A stretch of DNA of 64,000 nt from Prochlorococcus sp. AG-347-K18 (lineage in GTDB: Bacteria; Cyanobacteriota; Cyanobacteriia; PCC-6307; Cyanobiaceae), in assembly GCA_003281365.1 (NCBI GenBank), contig QCCF01000002.1, positions 62,001-126,000 on the forward strand, in the 5' to 3' direction. Within the stretch, counting starts at the first letter, position 1. Every line of letters begins with the position of its first letter. Of the stretch, positions 56,409 to 64,000 are shown piece after piece. The position numbers and the translations under genes are program-made. Below the pieces are notes generated by a model that saw only the letters and a program-made list of their open reading frames with translations, was not told the origin of the DNA and searched no databases.

Positions 56409-57503
56409 CTAAGCTACTGTTTTTATATCATTAACGACAATTCTATTAGTAGGATTGCTATTTAGTGCTTTCATTGAATTAGAGCTAACTTCAGTCCCTT
56501 CTGTTAATTTTTCTTTAATTATAGATTCTACTTTATTTCTAATTTCTAGGTTTTGATCTAGCCAAATTATTGTATTATCTCTTCCTTGTCCAATATTTTC
56601 TCCTTCATAACTATACCAAGCGCCTCTCCTTATTATGATATTAGTCTCTTCTGCTAAATCTAATAAACATCCTGTTGTACTGATACCTTTTCCAAAGAGA
56701 ATATCAAACTCTGCAATTCTGAATGGAGGTGCTACTTTGTTTTTTGCTACTTTCACTTTTGCTCTTATGCCGTATTCTTCTGTACCTCTTTTAAGAGTTT
56801 GAATTCTTCTTATATCCAGTCTTACTGAAGCATAAAATTTTAATGCATTTCCTCCTGTGGTTGTTTCTGGATTACCATATGTAACGCCGATTTTTAAGCG
56901 TAATTGATTCAGGAATATTACCGTACATCCGGATTTACCAATATTACCGGTTATTTTTCTCATCGCTTGACTCATTAGCCTTGCTTGACTTCCAATTACA
57001 TGATCTCCCATCTCCCCCTCTATCTCGGCTCTTGGAGTTAGTGCTGCTACTGAATCTACAACGACGAGATCAACTGCACTCGATCTTATAAGTTGATCAA
57101 CTATTTCTAGAGCCATTTCACCAGTATCTGGTTGTGAAACCAATAAATTTTCAACATCAACCCCTAATGAGGCTGCATAAACTGGATCCAGTGCATGTTC
57201 AGCATCTACAAATGCAGCAACTCCTCCATTTTTTTGGACTTCTGCTATCGCGTGAAGCGTTAAAGTAGTTTTTCCTGAACTTTCTGGACCGTAAACTTCT
57301 ACTACTCTTCCTTTTGGATAGCCTCCTCCTAATGCTAAATCTAACGTGAGTGCACCCGTAGATATTGTCTCTACTTTCATCCTTGATGCGTCACCAAGCC
57401 TCATTATTGATCCTCGCCCAAAATTTCTTTCTATTTGACCTAAGACGAGACTTAATGCCTTATCTCTTTCTTTTGATTCAGTTTTTTTTTCTTCAAAACT
57501 CAT
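56409..57503 (-). CDS. recA: Recombinase RecA
   Basis: RecA forms filaments on single-stranded DNA for strand exchange and promotes LexA self-cleavage. The 364-residue protein has Walker [10 protein letters not shown] (72-80), [19 protein letters not shown], the L2 loop with [17 protein letters not shown], and an acidic, disordered C-terminus. A LexA-box-like palindrome lies about 85 bp upstream of its start. Confidence 0.99.
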   Translation of the reverse strand: MSFEEKKTESKERDKALSLVLGQIERNFGRGSIMRLGDASRMKVETISTGALTLDLALGGGYPKGRVVEVYGPESSGKTTLTLHAIAEVQKNGGVAAFVDAEHALDPVYAASLGVDVENLLVSQPDTGEMALEIVDQLIRSSAVDLVVVDSVAALTPRAEIEGEMGDHVIGSQARLMSQAMRKITGNIGKSGCTVIFLNQLRLKIGVTYGNPETTTGGNALKFYASVRLDIRRIQTLKRGTEEYGIRAKVKVAKNKVAPPFRIAEFDILFGKGISTTGCLLDLAEETNIIIRRGAWYSYEGENIGQGRDNTIIWLDQNLEIRNKVESIIKEKLTEGTEVSSNSMKALNSNPTNRIVVNDIKTVA

Positions 57504-57587
57504 TGTTTTATTTATCGATTAAAGGTTTCGTAATTATTCTAAATTCGGAAATTTGTATTTAAACCAAACTTCATAATTACAAACTAT

Positions 57588-57601
57588 AGTACGCTTGTAC
57601 T
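57588..57601 (-). promoter_or_regulatory. Candidate LexA (SOS) box upstream of recA
   Basis: AGTAC-GCTT-GTACT is a perfect dyad of the form described for cyanobacterial LexA boxes. It lies 84 bp upstream of the recA ATG on the minus strand. A TATAGT sequence follows directly on the recA strand and could serve as a -10 element, so the box would overlap the promoter, as expected for a repressor site. Confidence 0.7.
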
Positions 57602-57615
57602 CTAGCCGATGATTT

Positions 57616-58395
57616 TTATATTGCAAGTAAATCCTCTAAATTGTCTAATTTCAACAATATGATTTCATTGCTTAAATTGTATCTATCTGAATATTTTAAA
57701 TATCCCCAATCTGCTAGGAAGCATGGAATATGAGAAGTTTCTTCATTTTGTTTAATTTCTATTAAGGTTTTTTTTCTATCTTCTATAAATCCTAGAATTT
57801 CGTAAGTAAGAATAAGTTTTTCAAGTATTTTCATTTTTGATCCGGATTCATAACCAAAAATAAATTCTGGAAAAATATTTAATTGTTTAAGAATTTTTTC
57901 AGCAAATATTTTTCCTTTTGTTGTAATTATCCCAGTTTTTATATTTCTTTTCTTTAATTCCTCCATAAAATTTATAACTTTAAAATATGGTTGGTGTAAA
58001 TTTACCCACGTTTTAAAGTCTCTATCAATTTGAAACTGGCGAGATCTATCTAATATTTTCTGAATATCTTCAGCAATCCAGAAATTATCTTTTAATATTT
58101 TCTGACAATTTTGATGATATTTATTAATGAACTCACTTTTATCAAAATTTTTTAATGAATTTTCTGATTTTATGATTTCGTGAACTATTAGAACCATTTC
58201 CCAGCCATATTTAACCCATGGCCTAATCTCTTTGAAATTATCTGGTACTTTTTTGTAAAATTTTTGATCAAACAAGATATGTGGTGAATTTAAATATTTT
58301 TCACAGGCTAGTAGAGAACTATGCCAATACTCATTCATTCCATCAACTATGACTCCATCGAAATCAAATAGAAATACTTTTTGTGTAAGCACCAA
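57616..58395 (-). CDS. HAD-superfamily hydrolase
   Basis: A 259-residue HAD hydrolase with motif I FDFDGVIVDG (D11, D13), motif II at TGIITTKG (Thr), a Lys in the EKILKQLN region, and motif III FIEDRKKTL. The helical cap lies between residues about 20 and 140. Members with this layout dephosphorylate small metabolites; substrate unknown. It lies between recA and tRNA-Gln on the same strand. Confidence 0.85.
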   Translation of the reverse strand: MVLTQKVFLFDFDGVIVDGMNEYWHSSLLACEKYLNSPHILFDQKFYKKVPDNFKEIRPWVKYGWEMVLIVHEIIKSENSLKNFDKSEFINKYHQNCQKILKDNFWIAEDIQKILDRSRQFQIDRDFKTWVNLHQPYFKVINFMEELKKRNIKTGIITTKGKIFAEKILKQLNIFPEFIFGYESGSKMKILEKLILTYEILGFIEDRKKTLIEIKQNEETSHIPCFLADWGYLKYSDRYNLSNEIILLKLDNLEDLLAI

Positions 58396-58408
58396 TTGTC
58401 AGTTAAAA

Positions 58409-58480
58409 CTGGGCCGCTAGGATTCGAACCTAGGAATGTCGAGACCAAAACCCGATGCCTTACCACTTGGCGACGGCCCA
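58409..58480 (-). tRNA. tRNA-Gln, anticodon UUG
   Basis: A 72-nt cloverleaf on the minus strand. Acceptor TGGGCCG pairs with CGGCCCA (U-A first pair as usual for Gln), discriminator G, anticodon stem TCGGG/CTCGA with loop TTTTGGT (anticodon TTG), T-loop GTTCGAATC. CCA not encoded. Confidence 0.96.
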
Positions 58481-58574
58481 TTGAGTTTCTAGTTTAATAC
58501 ATGGAAAGAATTTTTTCTATCAAAAAAATACAAAGTTTTTATTAATAACGGCTCATTTTTTAAAAAATAAAATA

Positions 58575-59582
58575 TTATTTAAATTCGCTCACTTTCCATG
58601 GCTCGAGAAATTTCTTAGCTTTTTTGATTGCAAAAGCTATTCTTTCAGGATCCTCATAGAGTCTCTTGTTATTTTTATGAGCAACTTCAATAAGTGGTTG
58701 CATAATTTTTCTTGCATAACTTCCAAATGCTATTCCATCTGGCAGATTATTAGACTTCAAAAATCCATGAGTTTTTTCATTTGTTCCTCCTGCCAACTGA
58801 ATTAACCCTGGCGGAAGATCTGAACCGATTTTTTCAAATAACTTAACTGTGTCTTTGCTTGTATTTCGAGAGAGATCGCCAGACATTGGCCTTCCATCTA
58901 GCTGCCAAATTAATGGAATATTAAGTTCATCAAGAATCTCATATCTTTCCCAAAGAGCTTTCAAAAGATCTCGGGGCTCTTGCGATTTTACGATCGATTG
59001 ATTTAATCCACAACTGATAGATATCTTATCCAATTTTGTCTCAGAACTTTTAAGGATATTTACAACTTTTGTAAAAGAATTTATACGATTTATATCTGTA
59101 TGAATCTCTACTGCATCAGGTTTTATTTTTTGAAGTGTTGTTGCTAAGTTATCTTTTGACAAATTATATTCATATTCACTTATTAAATTTAGGGGACAAC
59201 TATTTAAACATCTTCCACACCCATAACATTTATTTTCTTTGATTCCATAATTATCAATTGCAAAAGTTGGGCATACTTTTTCGCATGGCCGTGGACAATA
59301 CGGAGGGCATTTTGTTGGATCAAATTTTGCTTTACGAAAGTGGATATCATCACCATCACTAATGCTTATCATTAATCCGGGAGAGTTTTTATAGACTTCT
59401 TCCGCCCACTTGATCCCTTTTTTTGCGGCATGAACTATAGATTCTTCAGCGGCAACATCTATGTAATCAACGCCAGCTGCAGTATAAATTGCACATAAAT
59501 CTTCAATAGCAACAATATCTTCATTACTGGCGCCACAAATTAATTTAATCCATGTATTTTTTGTATTTTTAGTTTCAGGCAA
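58575..59582 (-). CDS. ldpA: Light-dependent period protein LdpA (iron-sulfur, clock input)
   Basis: LdpA is a cyanobacterial iron-sulfur protein that senses redox state and adjusts circadian period in Synechococcus. The 335-residue protein has two cysteine clusters: C92, C96, C100, C104 (C-X3-C-X3-C-X3-CP) and C119, C122, C125, C129 (C-X2-C-X2-C-X3-CP). The N-terminal GASNEDIVAIEDLCAIYTAAGVDYIDVAA is typical. It starts 9 bp after the restored end of ndhN, so the two are one transcript. Confidence 0.93.
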   Translation of the reverse strand: MPETKNTKNTWIKLICGASNEDIVAIEDLCAIYTAAGVDYIDVAAEESIVHAAKKGIKWAEEVYKNSPGLMISISDGDDIHFRKAKFDPTKCPPYCPRPCEKVCPTFAIDNYGIKENKCYGCGRCLNSCPLNLISEYEYNLSKDNLATTLQKIKPDAVEIHTDINRINSFTKVVNILKSSETKLDKISISCGLNQSIVKSQEPRDLLKALWERYEILDELNIPLIWQLDGRPMSGDLSRNTSKDTVKLFEKIGSDLPPGLIQLAGGTNEKTHGFLKSNNLPDGIAFGSYARKIMQPLIEVAHKNNKRLYEDPERIAFAIKKAKKFLEPWKVSEFK

Positions 59583-59591
59583 ATAATTTAA

Positions 59592-60063
59592 CTAAAATTC
59601 ATCCAAAATATAATCACTTAATGTCTTCCATTCAAGTTTTCTTGCCCCCCCCCATTTCTATAACAATTTTTAATTTATTATCTTGAGTACAAATCTCTAT
59701 TAGGCTCTCTAACTCAGATTGAGATAATACTTGACCTTCTAATAACCACAGTAATTTATTTTTATCATTGTCATTAAATAACTCAGAAGCTTGTGGGACA
59801 ACTTGTTGCACTTCACCAAGCGCTCCGTTTCTGCCAACGCTTTGATGACCAAGGTGAGGTGGTCTCACACCATGTAATCTTAGCAGGAAGATTTCTGGAT
59901 CTCCAAGCCCTCGTGCTGAGGTTATAAATGTTTTAAAGCCCTTAGCCCTCATTCTTCTCAAAAGACGAGTTTCATAACCACCTTCAAGAGGGGCGAAAAG
60001 TGCAAGACATTTATTCGTTTTTAAATCATTATGAAACTTTTTCCCCGTGAGCAGTAATGCCAT
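59592..60063 (-). CDS. ndhN: NDH-1 subunit N (NdhN), apparently frameshifted at a nine-base G run
   Basis: NdhN belongs to the hydrophilic arm of the cyanobacterial NDH-1 complex (cyclic electron flow, respiration). The first 138 residues ([53 protein letters not shown]) are normal. The annotated frame then stops after EMGGGKKT at 59632 (143 aa). Reading eight Gs instead of nine (C9 at 59645-59653 on the plus strand) continues as [18 protein letters not shown] and stops at 59592, giving 156 aa, which fits my recollection of the family end. I give the coordinates for the restored gene. Confidence 0.9.
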
Positions 60064-60182
60064 AAAATTTCCTTTATTTATATTTTATTTTATTTTATGG
60101 TACTTGATGATGTACAATAAAACTCTGTGAATTTTTAAGCTCGTAAGCTAGCCGAGCCTCTATGAAATTTCACATTTTTAGC

Positions 60183-60222
60183 GTTTCGTTAAAAACTCAG
60201 GAGGGTTTAACCCACGAGAAAC
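60183..60222 (+). promoter_or_regulatory. Candidate structured leader stem-loop of the ribosomal protein operon
   Basis: GTTTC (60183-60187) pairs with GAAAC (60218-60222), and GTTAAA (60188-60193) with TTTAAC (60106 offset: 60206-60211), leaving a 12-nt loop AACTCAGGAGGG and a 6-nt bulge CCACGA. The loop presents a Shine-Dalgarno-like GGAGG. It lies 120 nt upstream of rplC within a 279-bp gap to ndhN. This could be the autogenous control site of the operon; that is inferred from position and shape. Confidence 0.4.
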
Positions 60223-60342
60223 TATCTAAATTTTTTTTAGAAAAGTCTCAACCTTAATTAATAGTTTTTCTTAACTTTACCTCTCAAACTAAAAAAGGTT
60301 TAGGTAATTGAAAAATCATTACGAGCTAGCCCATTTAGTCTT

Positions 60343-60996
60343 ATGTCTATCGGAATTTTAGGAAAGAAATTGGGCATGTCCCAACTTTTCGACGATAAAG
60401 GTAATGCAGTACCAGTCACTCTTATTGAAGCTGGACCTTGCCGTGTCACCCAATTGAAAACTATTGCTTTGGATGGTTACACAGCCGTTCAGATAGGTTA
60501 TGGGGTGTCAAAAGATAAACATATAAGTAAGCCTGAAAAAGGACATTTATTAAAGTCAGGTGAAGAATTTCTAAAGTATTTGAAGGAATATAGGATTGAA
60601 GAACCTTCATCTTATGAAATTGGAAATCAAATAACTGTAAAAAATTTTGAGGTTGGCCAGAAAGTTGATATCAGTGGCAAATCTATGGGTAGAGGTTTTG
60701 CTGGTTACCAGAAAAGACATGGTTTTAGTAGAGGACCTATGAGCCATGGTTCAAAAAATCATAGAGCTCCAGGCTCGACAGGAGCAGGAACAACCCCAGG
60801 CAGAATTTACCCTGGGAAAAGAATGGCAGGAAGATACGGAGGTAAACAAATTACAACAAAAGGGTTGTTAGTTCTAAAGATTGATGACCAGCAAAATTTG
60901 CTTGTAGTAAAAGGCTCTGTTCCAGGCAAGCCTGGCTCCATCGTCAATATAAAGCCAAATAATGTTGTAGGTAAAAAAGGAGGTGCAAAGTCATGA
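60343..60996 (+). CDS. rplC: 50S ribosomal protein L3
   Basis: L3 is an early-assembling large-subunit protein near the peptidyl transferase centre. The 217-residue protein has the N-terminal [17 protein letters not shown] and the extension block [21 protein letters not shown], with [12 protein letters not shown] at the end. It is the first gene of the cluster here; S10 (rpsJ) does not precede it, as usual in cyanobacteria. The ATGA overlap couples it to rplD. Confidence 0.98.
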   Translation: MSIGILGKKLGMSQLFDDKGNAVPVTLIEAGPCRVTQLKTIALDGYTAVQIGYGVSKDKHISKPEKGHLLKSGEEFLKYLKEYRIEEPSSYEIGNQITVKNFEVGQKVDISGKSMGRGFAGYQKRHGFSRGPMSHGSKNHRAPGSTGAGTTPGRIYPGKRMAGRYGGKQITTKGLLVLKIDDQQNLLVVKGSVPGKPGSIVNIKPNNVVGKKGGAKS

Positions 60997-61625
60997 CAAC
61001 ACTCGAAACTCTGAAGTGGGATGGTAAAAAATCAGGCAAAGTTTCACTTGACTTAGCAGTCGCTAAAGAAACTTCGTCAGCAGATTTAATTCATAGAGCA
61101 GTTCTCAGGCAATTAGCAAATAAAAGGCAAGGTACTGCATCAACTTTGACGAGATCTGAAGTGCGAGGGGGTGGTAGAAAGCCATACAAACAGAAGGGAA
61201 CAGGAAGAGCTCGTCAAGGATCAATAAGAACCCCCTTAAGACCTGGTGGGGGAATTATTTTTGGACCTAAGCCACGTTCTTATAACCTTGACATGAATCG
61301 TAAAGAACGCAGATTAGCTCTTAGAACCGCTCTTATGTCAAGAATATCTGATGTGAAGGCAGTCGAAGATTTTGGGTCTACTCTGAAGGAGCCTAAAACA
61401 AAGGATATTATAAATGGCCTTTCCAGATTAGGAATACAAAAAACCGAAAAAGTTTTGGTTATTCTTGATAATCCATCAGAGGTAATTAAAAGATCTATAA
61501 ATAATATCGAAAAAGTTAAATTGATAGCCGCTGATCAATTAAATGTTTTCGATATTCTCAATGCCAATAAATTAGTAATCGGTCAATCAGCTATAAATAA
61601 AATTCAGGAGGTTTATGCGTCATGA
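60993..61625 (+). CDS. rplD: 50S ribosomal protein L4
   Basis: L4 binds 23S rRNA and extends into the exit tunnel; in enterobacteria it also represses its own operon. The 210-residue protein has [19 protein letters not shown] and the globular domain with [10 protein letters not shown] and [13 protein letters not shown]. It overlaps rplC and rplW by ATGA at both ends. Confidence 0.98.
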   Translation: MTTLETLKWDGKKSGKVSLDLAVAKETSSADLIHRAVLRQLANKRQGTASTLTRSEVRGGGRKPYKQKGTGRARQGSIRTPLRPGGGIIFGPKPRSYNLDMNRKERRLALRTALMSRISDVKAVEDFGSTLKEPKTKDIINGLSRLGIQKTEKVLVILDNPSEVIKRSINNIEKVKLIAADQLNVFDILNANKLVIGQSAINKIQEVYAS

Positions 61626-61924
61626 GCAAATTATTTGAGTCTCGTTTGGCTGATGTAATACGAAAGCCGGTTATTACTGAAAAAGCCACAAATGCTCTTG
61701 ATCTTAATCAATATACTTTTGAAGTTGATCATAGAGCTGCAAAGCCACAAATAAAGGCCGCTATAGAGACACTGTTCAATGTTAAAGTCGTAGGAGTTAA
61801 TACTATGAATCCTCCAAGGAGAACAAGAAGAGTCGGGAAATTTTCCGGTAAACGTTCTCAGGTCAAGAAAGCAATTGTACGTCTTGCTGAAGGAGACAAA
61901 ATTCAACTTTTTCCAGAATCTTAA
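61622..61924 (+). CDS. rplW: 50S ribosomal protein L23
   Basis: L23 sits at the tunnel exit and docks trigger factor and SRP. The 100-residue protein has [21 protein letters not shown] and the basic loop [22 protein letters not shown]. Its ATG overlaps the rplD stop; rplB begins 12 bp later. Confidence 0.97.
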   Translation: MSKLFESRLADVIRKPVITEKATNALDLNQYTFEVDHRAAKPQIKAAIETLFNVKVVGVNTMNPPRRTRRVGKFSGKRSQVKKAIVRLAEGDKIQLFPES

Positions 61925-61936
61925 GGAGTTTTAATC

Positions 61937-62800
61937 ATGGCAATTCGTAAATTTAAACCTTATACACCTGGTACTAGACAGAGGGTAGTTACTGATTTTA
62001 GCGAAATAACAAGTTCAAAACCAGAAAGATCATTAATAGTTTCGAAACATAGATTCAAAGGCAGAAACAATCGTGGAGTTATTACTTGCCGTCATCGTGG
62101 AGGTGGTCACAAAAGGCAATATAGATTAGTCGACTTTAGAAGAGACAAAAGAAACATTAATGCCAAAGTAGCAGCTATTCACTACGATCCGCATAGAAAT
62201 GCCAGACTTGCACTTTTATTTTATGAAGATGGTGAGAAAAGATATATTATCGCTCCAGCAGGGGTAAAAGTTGGCCAAAATGTCATATCTGGCGAAAGTG
62301 TTCCAATTGAAGATGGAAATGCTATGCCACTTTCTGTAATGCCGTTAGGATCTATTGTTCATTGTGTGGAGTTATATGCAGGAAGAGGCGCCCAGATGGT
62401 TAGATCAGCAGGAGCTAGTGCGCAAGTAATGGCTAAAGAGGGAGATTATGTAGCTTTAAAACTCCCATCTACTGAAGTACGGCTAGTTAGAAAGGAATGC
62501 TATGCAACTCTCGGAGAAGTTGGTAACTCAGAAATCAGAAATACTAGTTTAGGTAAAGCAGGAAGAAGAAGATGGCTTGGAAGAAGGCCTCAAGTAAGAG
62601 GAAGTGTAATGAATCCATGTGATCATCCACATGGAGGAGGAGAGGGAAAAGCACCAATTGGTAGGGCAGGTCCTGTAACTCCCTGGGGTAAACCGGCTCT
62701 CGGGTTGAAGACACGTAAAAAGAACAAACCAAGTAATAAATTAGTAGTTCGAAGACGTCGTCGCGTTTCTAAGAGGAGTAGAGGAGGAAGAGACTCTTGA
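61937..62800 (+). CDS. rplB: 50S ribosomal protein L2
   Basis: L2 is required for subunit association and peptidyl transferase assembly. The 287-residue protein has [24 protein letters not shown], cut here for brevity to its core [12 protein letters not shown], and the universally conserved C-terminal [13 protein letters not shown], including the key His near the active site. An SD-like AAGGAG precedes the ATG. Confidence 0.98.
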   Translation: MAIRKFKPYTPGTRQRVVTDFSEITSSKPERSLIVSKHRFKGRNNRGVITCRHRGGGHKRQYRLVDFRRDKRNINAKVAAIHYDPHRNARLALLFYEDGEKRYIIAPAGVKVGQNVISGESVPIEDGNAMPLSVMPLGSIVHCVELYAGRGAQMVRSAGASAQVMAKEGDYVALKLPSTEVRLVRKECYATLGEVGNSEIRNTSLGKAGRRRWLGRRPQVRGSVMNPCDHPHGGGEGKAPIGRAGPVTPWGKPALGLKTRKKNKPSNKLVVRRRRRVSKRSRGGRDS

Positions 62801-62837
62801 TTACTTCATTTATTACATCAATTTTTATTTTATAAAC

Positions 62838-63116
62838 ATGGGACGTTCACTTAAAAAAGGACCTTTTATAGCAGATAGCTTACTCAAAAAGGTAGAAAAA
62901 CAAAATACTGATAATGATAAGTCTGTTATCAAAACTTGGTCTAGATCCTCTACAATTTTACCTGTGATGATTGGCCATACTATCGCTGTTCATAATGGTA
63001 AGACTCACATCCCTGTATTTATAACCGAACAAATGATCGGTCATAAACTCGGTGAATTTGCACCTACTCGTACTTACCGTGGTCATATAAGAGATAAGAA
63101 AGGAGCAAAATCATGA
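62838..63116 (+). CDS. rpsS: 30S ribosomal protein S19
   Basis: S19 is in the 30S head; RimM, encoded earlier in this window, acts on its assembly. The 92-residue protein has [39 protein letters not shown] and [13 protein letters not shown], all canonical. Its stop overlaps the rplV start (ATGA). Confidence 0.98.
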   Translation: MGRSLKKGPFIADSLLKKVEKQNTDNDKSVIKTWSRSSTILPVMIGHTIAVHNGKTHIPVFITEQMIGHKLGEFAPTRTYRGHIRDKKGAKS

Positions 63117-63499
63117 CAAAAACGCCTGAAACAACAAAAACCGCTGTTGCACATGGAAATTATGTGCGTGGATCAGCTTCTAAAGTGAGAAGAGTCTTGG
63201 ATCAAATTAGAGGTAGGTCTTACAGAGATGCATTGATCATGTTGGAATTTATGCCTTATAGATCTACTGATCCTATTACAAAAGTTTTAAGATCAGCAGT
63301 TGCTAACGCAGAACATAATCTTGGTATGGATCCATCTACCTTAGTAATTTCCTCCGCCTGGGCGAATAATGGACCTGTCATGAAAAGATATAGGCCTAGA
63401 GCCCAAGGAAGAGCTTTTTCTATAAAAAAACAGACTTGCCATATCAGTATTTCTGTTGAATCTGCTCCTACTCAAACTAATGCGGAGGTACAAAACTAA
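63113..63499 (+). CDS. rplV: 50S ribosomal protein L22
   Basis: L22 binds all 23S rRNA domains and lines the exit tunnel with a beta-hairpin. The 128-residue protein has [31 protein letters not shown] and the tunnel-loop end [20 protein letters not shown]. Its stop shares one base with the rpsC ATG. Confidence 0.98.
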   Translation: MTKTPETTKTAVAHGNYVRGSASKVRRVLDQIRGRSYRDALIMLEFMPYRSTDPITKVLRSAVANAEHNLGMDPSTLVISSAWANNGPVMKRYRPRAQGRAFSIKKQTCHISISVESAPTQTNAEVQN

Positions 63500-64000
63500 T
63501 GGGACAAAAAATACATCCTTCGGGACTAAGATTGGGAATCACTCAAGAACATCGCTCTAAATGGTTTGCTACTTCTAAGACTTATCCAATTCTTCTTCAA
63601 GAAGATTCTAAAATTCGTACTTTCATTGAGAAGAAATATGGTGCTGCTGGAATTAGTGATGTTTTAATTGCTAGAAAAGCTGATCAACTGGAACTTGAAT
63701 TAAAAACGGCGAGACCCGGAGTTATCGTTGGAAGACAAGGAAGCGGTATTGAAGAATTAAGATCTGGTATTCAAAAAACTATTGGAGATAGAACAAGGCA
63801 AGTCAGAATTAATGTTGTTGAAGTTGAACGTGTTGATGCGGATGCTTTTTTACTCGCTGAATATATTGCGCAACAATTGGAAAAAAGAGTTGCTTTCAGA
63901 AGAACTATAAGGATGGCCTTACAAAGGGCTCAACGAGCTGGAGTTTTAGGACTGAAAATTCAAGTAGGTGGAAGGTTAAATGGAGCTGAAATTGCTAGAA
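63499..64000 (+). CDS. rpsC: 30S ribosomal protein S3, N-terminal part (3' end outside window)
   Basis: S3 lies at the mRNA entry site of the 30S subunit. The frame starts at ATG 63499 with [14 protein letters not shown] and includes the KH domain motif [14 protein letters not shown] and [15 protein letters not shown]. It is open to the end of the window, so about 167 residues are visible and the C-terminal domain is missing by truncation. Confidence 0.97.
   Translation, partial: MGQKIHPSGLRLGITQEHRSKWFATSKTYPILLQEDSKIRTFIEKKYGAAGISDVLIARKADQLELELKTARPGVIVGRQGSGIEELRSGIQKTIGDRTRQVRINVVEVERVDADAFLLAEYIAQQLEKRVAFRRTIRMALQRAQRAGVLGLKIQVGGRLNGAEIAR

Overview
The window is a contiguous, gene-dense piece of chromosome, very AT-rich by eye, from an oxygenic cyanobacterium. 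Markers for this are psaC, psaD, ndhN, ndhS, ho1-pebA-pebB, ldpA, a CAAD/CURT1-type protein, a CCB2/CCB4-like protein, a cyanobacterial GshA and a fused panC-cmk. The low GC, very short intergenic gaps, small proteins and gene order point to a streamlined marine picocyanobacterium, most likely a high-light-adapted Prochlorococcus. That assignment is an inference from content and was not searched. I see no insertion sequence, prophage, integron, CRISPR array or genomic-island signature; this is core chromosome.

Layout. 1-5 kb: the 3' end of lysS, a small unknown gene, smpB, ruvB, a TPR protein, an M20 amidohydrolase and a small membrane protein. 5-12.3 kb: thiC behind a TPP riboswitch; acpP-fabF-tktA on the minus strand; psaC and glmS on the plus strand. 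12.3-15.2 kb: rimM, ndhS, rnc, rnpB, tRNA-Arg(CCU) and two small unknown genes. 15.2-23.9 kb: glgP, a NapA-type antiporter, an alpha/beta hydrolase, an aldose-epimerase-like gene, a four-carbon acid sugar kinase family gene and icd. 24-30 kb: ho1-pebA-pebB, a low-molecular-weight phosphatase, panC-cmk and purM. 30-39 kb: small unknowns, tRNA-Cys, a lipid-A-disaccharide-synthase-related protein, an RNase D-type nuclease, a CCB-like protein, hemF, mrp-rodA-histidine kinase and psaD. 39.6-50.7 kb: trpE-gshA-ppc-GNAT, tRNA-Arg(CCG), recF, speD, a LarE-like gene, a tandem corrinoid adenosyltransferase and a MoeZ-like E1. 51-59.6 kb: the CAAD protein, fructosamine kinase, a CrtD-like oxidoreductase, tyrA, a DinG-like protein, a DUF2839 protein, recA, a HAD protein, tRNA-Gln and ldpA. 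59.6-64 kb: ndhN, then the ribosomal protein cluster rplC-rplD-rplW-rplB-rpsS-rplV-rpsC, cut by the window end.

How the genes fit together. The window holds photosystem I subunits, NDH-1 subunits, haem and bilin synthesis, carbon and glycogen metabolism, RNA processing (rnc beside rnpB) and recombination/repair (ruvB, recF, recA). Many neighbours overlap by 1-4 nt in stop-start arrangements, as expected of a compact genome.

The most useful observations are: (1) ndhN appears frameshifted at a nine-G homopolymer; the other frame restores a longer C-terminus ending 9 bp before ldpA. (2) recF has no ATG, GTG or TTG start in frame upstream of its Walker A motif, but one extra T in a T7 run would join it to an ATG. 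(3) A perfect AGTAC-N4-GTACT palindrome, matching the cyanobacterial LexA box form, lies upstream of recA. (4) A stem-loop presenting a GGAGG sequence lies in the leader of the ribosomal protein operon. (5) Several proteins are degenerate or rearranged: a histidine kinase without a recognisable ATP-binding domain, a DinG-like protein without Walker A, a MoeZ-like E1 without zinc cysteines, an Mrp with a single cysteine, and a two-domain CobO. I did not find a convincing wholly new system. The best unexplained gene set is the hydrolase, epimerase-like and four-carbon sugar acid kinase cluster at 19.3-22.5 kb.
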